Origin: Candidatus Schekmanbacteria bacterium
GTDB taxonomy: Bacteria; CSSED10-310; JACPHN01
Direction of reading: 5' to 3'
DNA length: 64,000 nucleotides
NCBI GenBank assembly: GCA_016188575.1
Contig: JACPHN010000018.1
Span: 35,243-99,242, forward strand
Below are positions 26,655 through 34,188 of this stretch, one piece after another. Each line of letters opens with the position of its first letter. The first letter of the stretch is position 1. Under the pieces are notes generated by a model. The model had not been told where the DNA came from, did no database searches, and saw nothing but the letters and a program-made list of their open reading frames with translations. The position numbers were made by a program, and so were the translations under genes.

Positions 26655-28985
26655 ATGAACGATCGCTCGCAGTCAACTACGACAAAGCAGGCCGGGCTCA
26701 TTCCGGTCACTCTGCACCTGCTTGCGGGAGGTGAGCGGGGCGGCTTTCTGTCGAGTTTCTCCGCAGGCCAGGATCGGCTGCTCCTGATTCCGGCCGACGC
26801 CGGTGATGTTGCCGGCGGCGACATTGGGATCGGCGATGTGATTCCTGTGCCGAGCCTCGCGTACGTCGCTTTTTGCAAGGGTAGCGATGCGCAGGCGCAG
26901 GAGCCCGACCGGGGGAGTCTCGTCCCCGTGCGCGTGCAGGTCCAGACTGGCGAGGGCATCCTGGTCATCGCCAGCGTCACCGCGCTCGAGCATCCCATCG
27001 GGTTCTTCGGCTTTCCGGTCGATCTGGACGGGCCCGACCAGGGGTACTTCTTTTACCAGCACGGAATCCGCTTCAAGCAGCCCTTGGACGGCAGCGGGGT
27101 CACGCTCACAGAGCAGGAGATCATCGATCACCTCGACTTCGGCGGCGAGCTCGGCAGCGAGGCCCCGCAACCACCGGTAACCGAAGATCCGCTGGCCGCA
27201 AAGCGCCGGCATCGGCGCCGCTTGGGGCAGGTGCTCGCGGCGGAGGGCTGGTGCTCGATAGAGGAAGTCGAGGCGGCTCTGGCCATCCAGGCCGCAAATC
27301 GCGAGAAGAAGCTCGGGCAGGTGCTGGTGGAGATGGGTGTCCTGAGCGAGCTGGAGGTCACCAGGGCGCTCGGATCCACCTTCGACCTTCCGGTAATCAA
27401 TCTCGACGAGTTTCCCTTCGATCCGGCGGCGCTCTACGCGGTTCCTCAGGACTTGATCAAACAGCACCGGTTCTTGCCCGTAAGCATGGATGACAAGACC
27501 GTCAGTGTCGTGATCGATGACCCACTCGGCGCCACGTTCTACGACACCCTGCGGTTCGCGACCAAGCGCACGGTGGTCGTGTACGTCGCTCCGCCGACGC
27601 AACTGCAGCAGTATCTCGAGACCTCGCTGATGCTGATCAGCGCCGTAGCCGCCGGCGACGCTCTCAAGAGCCGGGCGGCGGACGAAGTCGCGGTCGGATC
27701 CGAGAGCATTCGGCAGATCATGGAGGATCTGGAGCACGAGTTCGGGGGTCTCGATGAGGCAGCCAGCCGCGCCAAGGCCGAAATCAATGATGTCAACTCC
27801 AACATCGTCCGCCTGGCCGATCAGATCATCGTGGACGCGCAGGAGCGCGGGGCATCGGATATTCACATCGAGCCGCGCGGCGACTTCCGGCCGTGCCGCG
27901 TGCGATTTCGCATAGATGGGTCGTGCGTCCCCTATCTGAACGCCCCGCCGCCGCTTCGCTTTGCGCTGGTGCAGCGGTTCAAGATCATGGCGAAGCTCGA
28001 CATTTCCGAGAAGCGCGTTCCGCAGGATGGAAAGATTCGCTACACGGGCCCAAAAGGCGCTCAGGAGCTCCGCGTTGCGACCATTCCCACCGTCGGTGAC
28101 AACGAAGACGTTATCATGCGGTTGCTCGGGAGCTCCAAACCGCTCCCATTGCACGAGATGGGGTTCAGCAGGCGCAACCTCGAGGGCTTCAAGTCCATCA
28201 TCAGCAAGCCGTACGGCATCGTCTTGGTGGTGGGACCGACGGGATCCGGAAAGACCACCACGCTGCATTCAGCGCTTGGGTTCATCAATACGCCGCACCG
28301 CAAGATTTGGACCGCAGAGGACCCCGTGGAAATCACCCAATTGGGGCTGCGGCAGCTCCAGGTGCAGCCCAAGATCGGCTTGACTTTTGCGCGTGCCATG
28401 CGGGCGTTTCTGCGCGCCGACCCAGACGTGATCATGGTGGGCGAAATGCGCGACATGGAGACGGCGTCCACCGCGATCGAGGCGTCGCTGACCGGCCATC
28501 TGGTGCTTTCGACGCTGCACACCAACACCGCGCCCGAGACGGTGACGCGACTGCTCGATATGGGACTCGACCCCTTCAACTTCTCTGACGCGCTGCTCGG
28601 CGTGTTGGCACAGCGGCTGGTGAAGCGGCTTTGCGGCACGTGCAAGAAGCAGTATCGGCCCGACGTCAAGGAAATCGACACCTTGCTGACCGCCAATGGA
28701 TCCCAGGAGTGGCCGGTGGATACTGGCAGTGGTAGGCCTCAACTGTGGCGCGCGGTGGGGTGCGCGGTATGCGGCGGCTTGGGCTACCGCGGGCGAGCCG
28801 CCATTCATGAGCTGATGATCGCGACGCCGGGAGTGAAGGAGCTAGTTCTCAGGCGCCGTCCGGTGTCGGAGATCCGGGACCGCGCCCAACAGGAAGGGAT
28901 GAAGTCCCTGATGCAGGATGGCATCGAAAAGGTGTGTCAGGGCGTCACGGATCTTGCTCAGGTCATGTCGGTAGCCATGCGCTGA
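26655..28985 (+). CDS. GspE/PilB-type secretion or pilus assembly ATPase
   Basis: A 776-aa type II secretion/type IV pilus extension ATPase. N-terminal residues 1-175 form an unfamiliar domain (IPVTLHLLAGGE, VIPVPSLAYVAFCKG) that may be a PilZ-like regulatory module. MshEN-type segments follow near 190-350 (LGQVLVEMGVLSELEV). The ATPase core has Walker A GPTGSGKTTT near 526, Walker B LRADPDVIMVGEMRD near 595, the Asp box (DPVEI) and the His box. Two zinc cysteine pairs, CGTCKKQY and CAVCGGLGYRG, lie near 660-705. No pilin, platform or secretin gene is in the window. The ATG at 26655 is preferred; the upstream open frame has no good site. Confidence 0.9.
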   Translation: MNDRSQSTTTKQAGLIPVTLHLLAGGERGGFLSSFSAGQDRLLLIPADAGDVAGGDIGIGDVIPVPSLAYVAFCKGSDAQAQEPDRGSLVPVRVQVQTGEGILVIASVTALEHPIGFFGFPVDLDGPDQGYFFYQHGIRFKQPLDGSGVTLTEQEIIDHLDFGGELGSEAPQPPVTEDPLAAKRRHRRRLGQVLAAEGWCSIEEVEAALAIQAANREKKLGQVLVEMGVLSELEVTRALGSTFDLPVINLDEFPFDPAALYAVPQDLIKQHRFLPVSMDDKTVSVVIDDPLGATFYDTLRFATKRTVVVYVAPPTQLQQYLETSLMLISAVAAGDALKSRAADEVAVGSESIRQIMEDLEHEFGGLDEAASRAKAEINDVNSNIVRLADQIIVDAQERGASDIHIEPRGDFRPCRVRFRIDGSCVPYLNAPPPLRFALVQRFKIMAKLDISEKRVPQDGKIRYTGPKGAQELRVATIPTVGDNEDVIMRLLGSSKPLPLHEMGFSRRNLEGFKSIISKPYGIVLVVGPTGSGKTTTLHSALGFINTPHRKIWTAEDPVEITQLGLRQLQVQPKIGLTFARAMRAFLRADPDVIMVGEMRDMETASTAIEASLTGHLVLSTLHTNTAPETVTRLLDMGLDPFNFSDALLGVLAQRLVKRLCGTCKKQYRPDVKEIDTLLTANGSQEWPVDTGSGRPQLWRAVGCAVCGGLGYRGRAAIHELMIATPGVKELVLRRRPVSEIRDRAQQEGMKSLMQDGIEKVCQGVTDLAQVMSVAMR

Positions 28986-29298
28986 AGGTACCTGTCGTCG
29001 CCGACAAGCGGACCGGCACGTCTTGCGATGAGCTCTCCGCGAAACGGCGGGTTCCCTGAGTCAGGCCCCCGCCGAGTCCTCAGAAAATACCATGAACCCG
29101 CCATTTCAGAGGGCAGCAGCACCCCCGGTTGCGCAACCCGTGGGCATGTCGCTCCGCCTCCTCCGCGTTACCACGCGCCTGAGGTTCCTGACAGGGAGGC
29201 ACCTCTCAACCCGCCGCCTCCGCCTCGGCCGCCACTGGGGCGGTCGAGGGGAAGGAAAACGGGAGGGAAAAAGGATAGAGAAGCTCCAAAGCCCGAAG
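28986..29298. other. intergenic region without a recognisable gene
   Basis: About 310 bases between the ATPase end and the minus-strand nrfD-like gene end. Only short overlapping frames with low-complexity Pro/Arg translations occur. A short TGTCG-CGACA stem lies near 28990. I see no promoter, tRNA or conserved repeat here. Confidence 0.4.
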
Positions 29299-30525
29299 TC
29301 ACTCGGAGGTCAGCGGGACCTGCTGCTCACCAGGGCCTGGCCTCCGGGTCTGGGCCTGCTTGTCGATATAGTCAAACAGGGGCAGGACTCGGGCAAAGAC
29401 CAGCGTCGCCGCGAAAGGAGCTAGCAAGATGAGGACAGCAGCCAAGACACCTTCCCTCTCGAAGAAGCTTGGTTGGTAGCCGTCGCGGAAGCCTCGCAGG
29501 CTCTTGCTGAAAAGCTGGCCGCCGATGACCACGTTCCAGCGCATGGCAAACACCTGAACCAGCAGGAGCAGCGAAGAAATGAGCGCGAGCGTGTTGCGGA
29601 TGGGGGGCGTCGGACTCATGAGCACGATGATCGCCAGCAGGATCAGGGGCACGAAACCGCCCATCATCATCTGCAACCCTACATATTCGAGGCTGAGCTT
29701 CGAGAACAGCAAGCTGCTGATGATCTGCCACTCCTCGGCGGCCTCGTAGGCGAGGGTCACGATTTCCAGAATTTCCAGAGTGAGGGTGACGATCAGGAAT
29801 GCCCATAACATCTTGCTCAGACCATCGACGCACTCATCGCTGATGGAGCGCCCGGTGATCTTCATGGAAATCATGTACATGATGATCAAGGCCGCGATAC
29901 CCGAGACCACTGCACTGAACAAGAACACGATGGGCATCAGGGGCGTGGACCACCAGGGGTTGGACTTGAGCGCGCCGAAAAGGAAACCCACGTAGCCGTG
30001 CAGGGCACAGGCCGCCGGAATGCCGATGGAGGCCAGAATCCGCGTAGCCTTGCGATCATGGGCCAGGGCCTCAGCGGAAATGTCGTAGACGCCCAAGGCC
30101 AGCAGCTTGTAAAACTGCCGCTTGATACCCCGGCTGTGCCGGGCGATAAGGATGATGTCCTGGCGCCAAACGAACCAGATCTCAAGCGCCAGGATCAACA
30201 TGTAGGTGTTGTAGAGAATCCCAAAACCCGCCATGGCCGAGCGGAAGTTGGGCGTGATCATGATGTTGAAGGCGCGCTCGGGGTGGCCCAGGTGATTGAG
30301 CAGAGGGGCGGTGGCGAATATCAGGAAGCAGAACGACGCACCCAACGAGAGCCGCCCCACGGGCGCGAAACGCTCTGAACCGAATACGTGGTAGAGGGAC
30401 GAAACGATGAACGCTCCGGCCACCAGTCCCGTTATGTACGGGTACATCACGATCATCAGCGACCAGGAAACGTGCAGATCGTTCGGGAAAAGAAACCCCG
30501 TATGTTCGGGAACCAGGATAGGCAT
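29299..30525 (-). CDS. NrfD/PsrC-like membrane subunit of a quinone oxidoreductase
   Basis: A 408-aa polytopic membrane protein with about ten hydrophobic helices, of the NrfD/PsrC/DsrP family that links periplasmic redox enzymes to the quinone pool. The N-terminal WSLMIVMYPYITGLVAGAFIV and HLGHPERAFNIMITPNFRSAMAGFG are characteristic; the latter helps form the quinone site. GGFVPLILLAIIVLMSP near residue 305 is the usual late helix. Its ATG immediately follows the stop of the ferredoxin gene (TAGATG), so it is coupled to it. With the cytochrome and ferredoxin it forms the module of alternative complex III, DsrMKJOP and Nrf-type systems. No catalytic partner is encoded nearby. Confidence 0.92.
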   Translation of the reverse strand: MPILVPEHTGFLFPNDLHVSWSLMIVMYPYITGLVAGAFIVSSLYHVFGSERFAPVGRLSLGASFCFLIFATAPLLNHLGHPERAFNIMITPNFRSAMAGFGILYNTYMLILALEIWFVWRQDIILIARHSRGIKRQFYKLLALGVYDISAEALAHDRKATRILASIGIPAACALHGYVGFLFGALKSNPWWSTPLMPIVFLFSAVVSGIAALIIMYMISMKITGRSISDECVDGLSKMLWAFLIVTLTLEILEIVTLAYEAAEEWQIISSLLFSKLSLEYVGLQMMMGGFVPLILLAIIVLMSPTPPIRNTLALISSLLLLVQVFAMRWNVVIGGQLFSKSLRGFRDGYQPSFFEREGVLAAVLILLAPFAATLVFARVLPLFDYIDKQAQTRRPGPGEQQVPLTSE

Positions 30526-31404
30526 CTAGCGTACCTCCAAATCCAATCCCACGTAGTAACACCGTGGCTTGGTCAGCAGGTTAGGTTGGAGCACTTGCAC
30601 GCGCGTCTTGGAAAGGGCAACCAGTACGGGATCGTCGGTTCTTTTCAGGTCGCCGAAGACCCGGGTGCCAGTAGGGCAAGCGGCTACGCAGGCTGGGCGC
30701 AGTCCCCGAGTAATCCGATGATAGCACCAAGTGCACTTGCTCGCGGTGTGGCTCACGGGATCCAGAAAACGACTACCGTAGGGACAGGCCTGAATGCAGT
30801 AGCCGCAACCTATGCACTGCTCCTTGTCGACCAACACCACGCCGTCTTTCGTCTGGTAGGAGGCGCCCACGGGACAAACCTGGGTGCAGGGCGTGTTATC
30901 GCAGTGGTTGCACATCTTGGGAACGAAGAAACCCTTGGAAACCGCGAGCGGAGATTGGGAGGCTTGAAAGCCGAAGAGCCCACCGTTCGGTGAGAAAACC
31001 TGCACGTCGAAATCACCATGGTCGTTGGTGGCGATGAGGTATTCCTCGATCCAGGTACGGTAAAAGCCGTCGGGTACGTCGTTCTCGTTCTTGCAGGCCC
31101 GCACGCACATGCCACAACCAATGCACTTGGTGGTGTCGATCAAGTAGGCATAGAGGTGGTCTTCCCAGTTGTAGCCCTTGGGCGGCAGATTGGTAACCTG
31201 TCCTTGCCTGCCGCTGGCGGGGGTAGGAGTCACGTCGTCCGCACCCTCCGCCTCACCCCGGAGCAGGCCGCTGCCCAGAATGTTTACGAAGACACCCCCG
31301 ATCGTCAAACCCGCCAGGCGGAAGAGGAAGTCGCGGCGCCCCTCGCGTTCGGCTTCCTGCCTCGCCTCTTCCGTGATCTCGGTGATATTTTTCAGCTTGG
31401 ACAC
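30526..31404 (-). CDS. Tat-exported four-cluster ferredoxin (DsrO/NrfC/PsrB-like)
   Basis: A 292-aa iron-sulfur protein. The N-terminus carries a twin-arginine-like motif (RRDFLFRLAGL, residues 23-33) before a hydrophobic helix, so it is probably exported folded, as DsrO-type subunits are. Four ferredoxin motifs follow in the usual order: CIGCGMCVRACKNEN, CNHCDNTPCTQVCP, CIGCGYCIQACPYG and CTWCYHR with CVAACPTG, giving four [4Fe-4S] clusters. The start is GTG with GAGGAGG five bases upstream. It lies 11 bases after the cytochrome gene and abuts the NrfD-like gene, passing electrons between cytochrome and quinone. Confidence 0.93.
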   Translation of the reverse strand: MSKLKNITEITEEARQEAEREGRRDFLFRLAGLTIGGVFVNILGSGLLRGEAEGADDVTPTPASGRQGQVTNLPPKGYNWEDHLYAYLIDTTKCIGCGMCVRACKNENDVPDGFYRTWIEEYLIATNDHGDFDVQVFSPNGGLFGFQASQSPLAVSKGFFVPKMCNHCDNTPCTQVCPVGASYQTKDGVVLVDKEQCIGCGYCIQACPYGSRFLDPVSHTASKCTWCYHRITRGLRPACVAACPTGTRVFGDLKRTDDPVLVALSKTRVQVLQPNLLTKPRCYYVGLDLEVR

Positions 31405-31415
31405 GGTAGCCTCCT

Positions 31416-31946
31416 CTATTTCGCGTTGCCGTCGATCCCGCTGGCGACGGTGTCTTCGTCCTCGGGGGTAGGATCATGGGGCTCGTGGCACTTGAAACAA
31501 ACCACATCCGACCAGTCGCGACCCACTTGCTTCACGCCGACCTTGACCAAGTGCTCCACGGGATCGATCTGCGGGTGAGATTTGGGCCTGGCGGGGAGAA
31601 ACAAATGGCAGCGCACACACCACTCGCCCGTCTTGTTGACGCTCATGTCCCATTCCTTCTCGTCATCCTTGACGTGGGTGGACAGCGGCGCGTGGCAGTT
31701 CTCGCAGGCGACGTTCTCGTGAGGTCCGGCGCGTAGCTCATCCACGCGCTCGTCATGGCACTCGTTGCACCCCCTGACCTCTCCATGTCGCGGCTCGATC
31801 GCCATTTGCTCGGCAACGTTATCGTAGCGATAGGATCCGCGGATTCCATAGCTTGGCGGTATCAACAGGACTCGGAAAAATACGAAGCCGGTGATCGCGA
31901 CGATCACCAGGATTCCGACCCTCCAAATGTGTTTGGTATGCTCCAT
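31416..31946 (-). CDS. membrane-anchored tetrahaem cytochrome c
   Basis: A 176-aa cytochrome with one N-terminal membrane helix (residues 9-29) that likely anchors it with the haem domain in the periplasm. Four CxxCH motifs are present: CNECH at 60-64, CENCH at 81-85, CVRCH at 110-114 and CFKCH at 150-154. The layout resembles NrfH/NapC-related and DsrJ-like subunits rather than a soluble c-type cytochrome. GGAG lies eight bases before the ATG. The gene is followed after 11 bases by the four-cluster ferredoxin and then the NrfD-like protein, forming a quinol/cytochrome electron-transfer unit. Confidence 0.92.
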   Translation of the reverse strand: MEHTKHIWRVGILVIVAITGFVFFRVLLIPPSYGIRGSYRYDNVAEQMAIEPRHGEVRGCNECHDERVDELRAGPHENVACENCHAPLSTHVKDDEKEWDMSVNKTGEWCVRCHLFLPARPKSHPQIDPVEHLVKVGVKQVGRDWSDVVCFKCHEPHDPTPEDEDTVASGIDGNAK

Positions 31947-31983
31947 TCGACCAGCTCCAGGGTTACCTCAGGTTGAAGGTGAG

Positions 31984-32451
31984 TTATTTGCCGTCGGCAA
32001 ACGGTGGCTTGGAGGAAGAACTTGTGGTGGAAGAACGGGGATCGTTTCCGTGAGTCAGGTCTTCGGGCTCGTCAAAGGGTAAGGTGTCCGACCCAAGAAT
32101 CACTCTGGCGATGGGCCGGATCAAACCACCCGCCTCGGGAGGATCCATTGGCAAGTTTTCCGGCTTGAATAACTCGCCCAGACCCGAGCGCCGACGGGCG
32201 TTGCTCGGTGCGGATTCGTAGGATAAGTCGTCCGAGCGCAACAATTCTCTCAGTCTGAACGTGCGCGCACGCGCAGCGGGGAGCGGATCGAGAGGCAGGG
32301 ACTCGAAGGCGAAAAAGCGACGCACACCCTTTCGATAACCTCCGCGGCGGGGCGCCGCAGGAGCCGAGTCAAGCGTTTCTGAGCCGAGCAGCCACTTCAG
32401 GAATCCCAGAAGGCGAAGCGCAAGGACCGGCGCAAAAAATTTCCGCTGCAT
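31984..32451 (-). CDS. small repeat protein upstream of the NrfD module, unknown function
   Basis: A 155-aa protein with no family I recognise, 37 bases upstream of the tetrahaem cytochrome and on the same strand. It contains about five copies of a 25-30 residue unit centred on a leucine-rich stem and an SexLP-type motif: WLLGSETLDSAP, FFAFESLPLDPLP, ELLRSDDLSYESAP, ELFKPENLPMDPP and VILGSDTLPFDEP. Arg-rich linkers separate them. The N-terminus is mildly hydrophobic (FFAPVLALRLLGFLKWLLG) and could lie on the membrane. The ATG at 32451 is preceded by a weak CAGG box; a GTG at 32454 is possible. Position suggests an accessory or assembly subunit; this is inference. Confidence 0.6.
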   Translation of the reverse strand: MQRKFFAPVLALRLLGFLKWLLGSETLDSAPAAPRRGGYRKGVRRFFAFESLPLDPLPAARARTFRLRELLRSDDLSYESAPSNARRRSGLGELFKPENLPMDPPEAGGLIRPIARVILGSDTLPFDEPEDLTHGNDPRSSTTSSSSKPPFADGK

Positions 32452-32809
32452 CACCTGAGAATCTCCGTTTCATCACTTGACAAGCATCTGAGGCGCAGGT
32501 TTGAGCCCATACGCCCTGAAGCAGGGATCAACTAGCTGAATACAGGTCACCACCATCTACCCGCCGCGGAATGTTGGGTTCATGAGGCGAATGGGCTGAC
32601 GAGTGGCGCCGGGCAGGGAATGATGTGAATTCAGGAAAGGCGCGCCTCGGGCAGCGAGAACCGTAGACATGCGGATCTTTCCGACAGAATCGGTGCCGGA
32701 TCCGGAGCCTATCTGCCCGAGTTGAGCTGTCCGGACCTTGCTCGACTTGCTTGGAGCTCCAAGTCCTGTTGCCGTCACGGGCGCGCTCGCGCTCGTAGTC
32801 GCCGTCTGT

Positions 32810-32859
32810 TCAACGAAAACCGCCAGCTCGTGCGCGTCATGACGTTTTGGCCCTGGACA
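32810..32859 (-). repeat. 50-base repeat, copy A (inverted relative to copy B)
   Basis: Read on the minus strand it matches 34015-34064 at 43 of 50 positions, including an uninterrupted ACGAGCTGGCGG block. The two copies face each other and bracket the monohaem cytochrome gene, about 1.16 kb apart. Confidence 0.6.
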
Positions 32860-32908
32860 GCCTTCGGTGACATCCGAACCTCTTTGCGGCCGCGAAAAAT
32901 GGGGGGGA

Positions 32909-32946
32909 GAGTAAGTGTCGCCCGCAAACGGGGCGACACTTGACTC
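32909..32946. terminator. long perfect-stem hairpin, possible terminator
   Basis: AGTGTCGCCC pairs with GGGCGACACT across the loop GCAAAC, and flanking GAGT/ACTC extends the stem to about 15 base pairs. It lies downstream of the minus-strand cytochrome gene at 33062. No T run follows on either strand. Confidence 0.4.
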
Positions 32947-33061
32947 AAGCGTTTCTTTCGCCTCAAGAAACGACGCGCATGGCGAGCTCAACGCCTTCAG
33001 ACTACGCCACGAGCCCGCGATGCGACTTGACTTTCCCCGAGTCTTGACGGACTGAGGCTGG

Positions 33062-33517
33062 CTACTTCTTCTCCTCCGCAGGCGCCGCCGGAGCCGCAGG
33101 CTCTTGCGGCGACTTGAGTGTCACCATCCAGCTCACGAGCGTCGCGAGCTCATCGTCCTTGCCGGTAAACTTCTTCTTGTGCTTGCGTCCGTCGTCGTTC
33201 GCGACTCTCCTCTGCATCCACTGGGTCAGGTAGTCCGCATCTCTCTTCACGCCGACGCCGGAGAGATCAGGCGGCTCTACCTTCTTTTTCTCCTCGAGAT
33301 CGACTTCTTTGTCCTCCCCTTCCGCCTCCATTTTGGCGATTCCGGCTACCTTGACCGTATGGCAGCGGTTGCACTTCTTGTCCTGGAACAACTTGGCAGC
33401 AGCCTGATCGTCGGCGGACGCGGTTGATGGCGTCGGCAGACCTGAGGCCATCAGGGCAAGCGCCAGAAGGGCGGCGGCACCGCTCCCCAAACCGAGAATG
33501 GACACGATCCTCTTCAT
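33062..33517 (-). CDS. exported monohaem cytochrome c
   Basis: A 151-aa protein with a signal peptide (residues 1-35, cleavage near ASA-D) and one haem motif CNRCH at 49-53. The C-terminal LVSWMVTLKSP is the usual methionine-ligand region of class I cytochromes, with Met at the sixth ligand position. Between them lies an unusual charged insert (EAEGEDKEVDLEEKKK) near residue 64. The C-terminus is Ala/Pro-rich. The start is ATG at 33517, internal to a longer open frame whose upstream part has no signal-peptide logic. It is likely a soluble periplasmic carrier for the nearby NrfD module, though 500 bases and a hairpin separate them. Confidence 0.87.
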   Translation of the reverse strand: MKRIVSILGLGSGAAALLALALMASGLPTPSTASADDQAAAKLFQDKKCNRCHTVKVAGIAKMEAEGEDKEVDLEEKKKVEPPDLSGVGVKRDADYLTQWMQRRVANDDGRKHKKKFTGKDDELATLVSWMVTLKSPQEPAAPAAPAEEKK

Positions 33518-34188
33518 ACAAATCCCAACCTTCGCGAAAATGACGCTCGCTTGTTTGTCATCACCGCCATTCCCGCTGACTCTTCGGGAAGCGAGCCAGG
33601 CGGATAGATGAGCATTACCGCCGTGCCGTGGCGACCATCTCGTTTTCACGGCTCAGGGCCACTCTGAGGAGCCCACGGCGATCTTGGTCAGAAGTGTGCA
33701 AACTACAAGACCGATTGCAAATGCCCCAGCGCCGACGCGAATCTCTGGCATCTGCGGCACGCAGGCACATATTTCTCCACGTGAATCCGGTGTCGTTCCG
33801 AGGATAACCAACCCCACACCATTCTCGAGGTAGACACCGGAGTAGATCGGGAGAGAGCTGAGGTTGACTGTAATCGGGTTCCGCCGCGTTGCGGGGATGA
33901 GGAAGAAAAAAGCGCTCCGACGACTCCTTGGGAGTTAGACTTGCACGCTCAGTTGCCGAGAGTGTAGATTCGTTGCTGCCTGTCGTCAAGTCGGAAGAAT
34001 ACCTACAATCGCCCTGTCCAGGGCGAGGACCTCGTGACGCACACGAGCTGGCGGTTTCCGTTGACGATGCTGCCAGCGCCGACCGGTGGAGGTTGCCGAC
34101 GCCAAATCTCCACCCGCTGTCCCCCGCAAGCGGGCGAGGTGACCACTTACCGCCGAGGCACACCCGGGGCCGTCGCGATCCGGAAGCC
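33518..34188. other. 671-base intergenic region with repeat copy B and a palindrome
   Basis: I find no gene with convincing features between the cytochrome start and the kinase end. A minus-strand frame of 182 codons is of mixed composition and is not recognised. The region holds copy B of the 50-base repeat (34015-34064), a short hairpin (CGCCCTG/CAGGGCG near 34010-34026) and a GC-rich palindrome near 34117-34137. Confidence 0.45.
34015..34064 (+). repeat. 50-base repeat, copy B
   Basis: It matches copy A (32810-32859, opposite strand) at 43 of 50 positions. The two copies bracket a 1.16-kb segment containing the monohaem cytochrome gene, which may mark an element boundary or duplicated regulatory sequence. 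Confidence 0.6.

Larger units (their letters stand above)
32455..33061. other. 607-base intergenic region with hairpins and a copy of a 50-base repeat
   Basis: No convincing gene is present; a 144-codon minus-strand frame here is low in complexity and shares a stretch with the repeat copy. The region holds an inverted copy of a 50-base sequence (32810-32859), a strong hairpin at 32909-32946 (arms about 15 bases, loop GCAAAC) and a second one at 32951-32971 (GTTTCTT/AAGAAAC). Confidence 0.5.

Noticed and set aside
29028-29432. 134-codon plus-strand open frame
   Set aside because: It overlaps the well-supported nrfD-like gene, has a low-complexity Pro/Arg translation and no ribosome binding site.
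31416-31946. possible NrfH/NapC identity for the tetrahaem cytochrome
   Set aside because: The four-haem count and N-terminal anchor fit, but without a catalytic nitrite reductase partner the narrower name is not supported.
32557-32991. 144-codon minus-strand open frame
   Set aside because: It covers hairpins and the 50-base repeat, and its translation is low in complexity. The other repeat copy gives a similar stretch in an unrelated frame.
33615-34163. 182-codon minus-strand open frame
   Set aside because: No recognisable domain, no good start site, mixed composition and overlap with the repeat copy; treated as intergenic.
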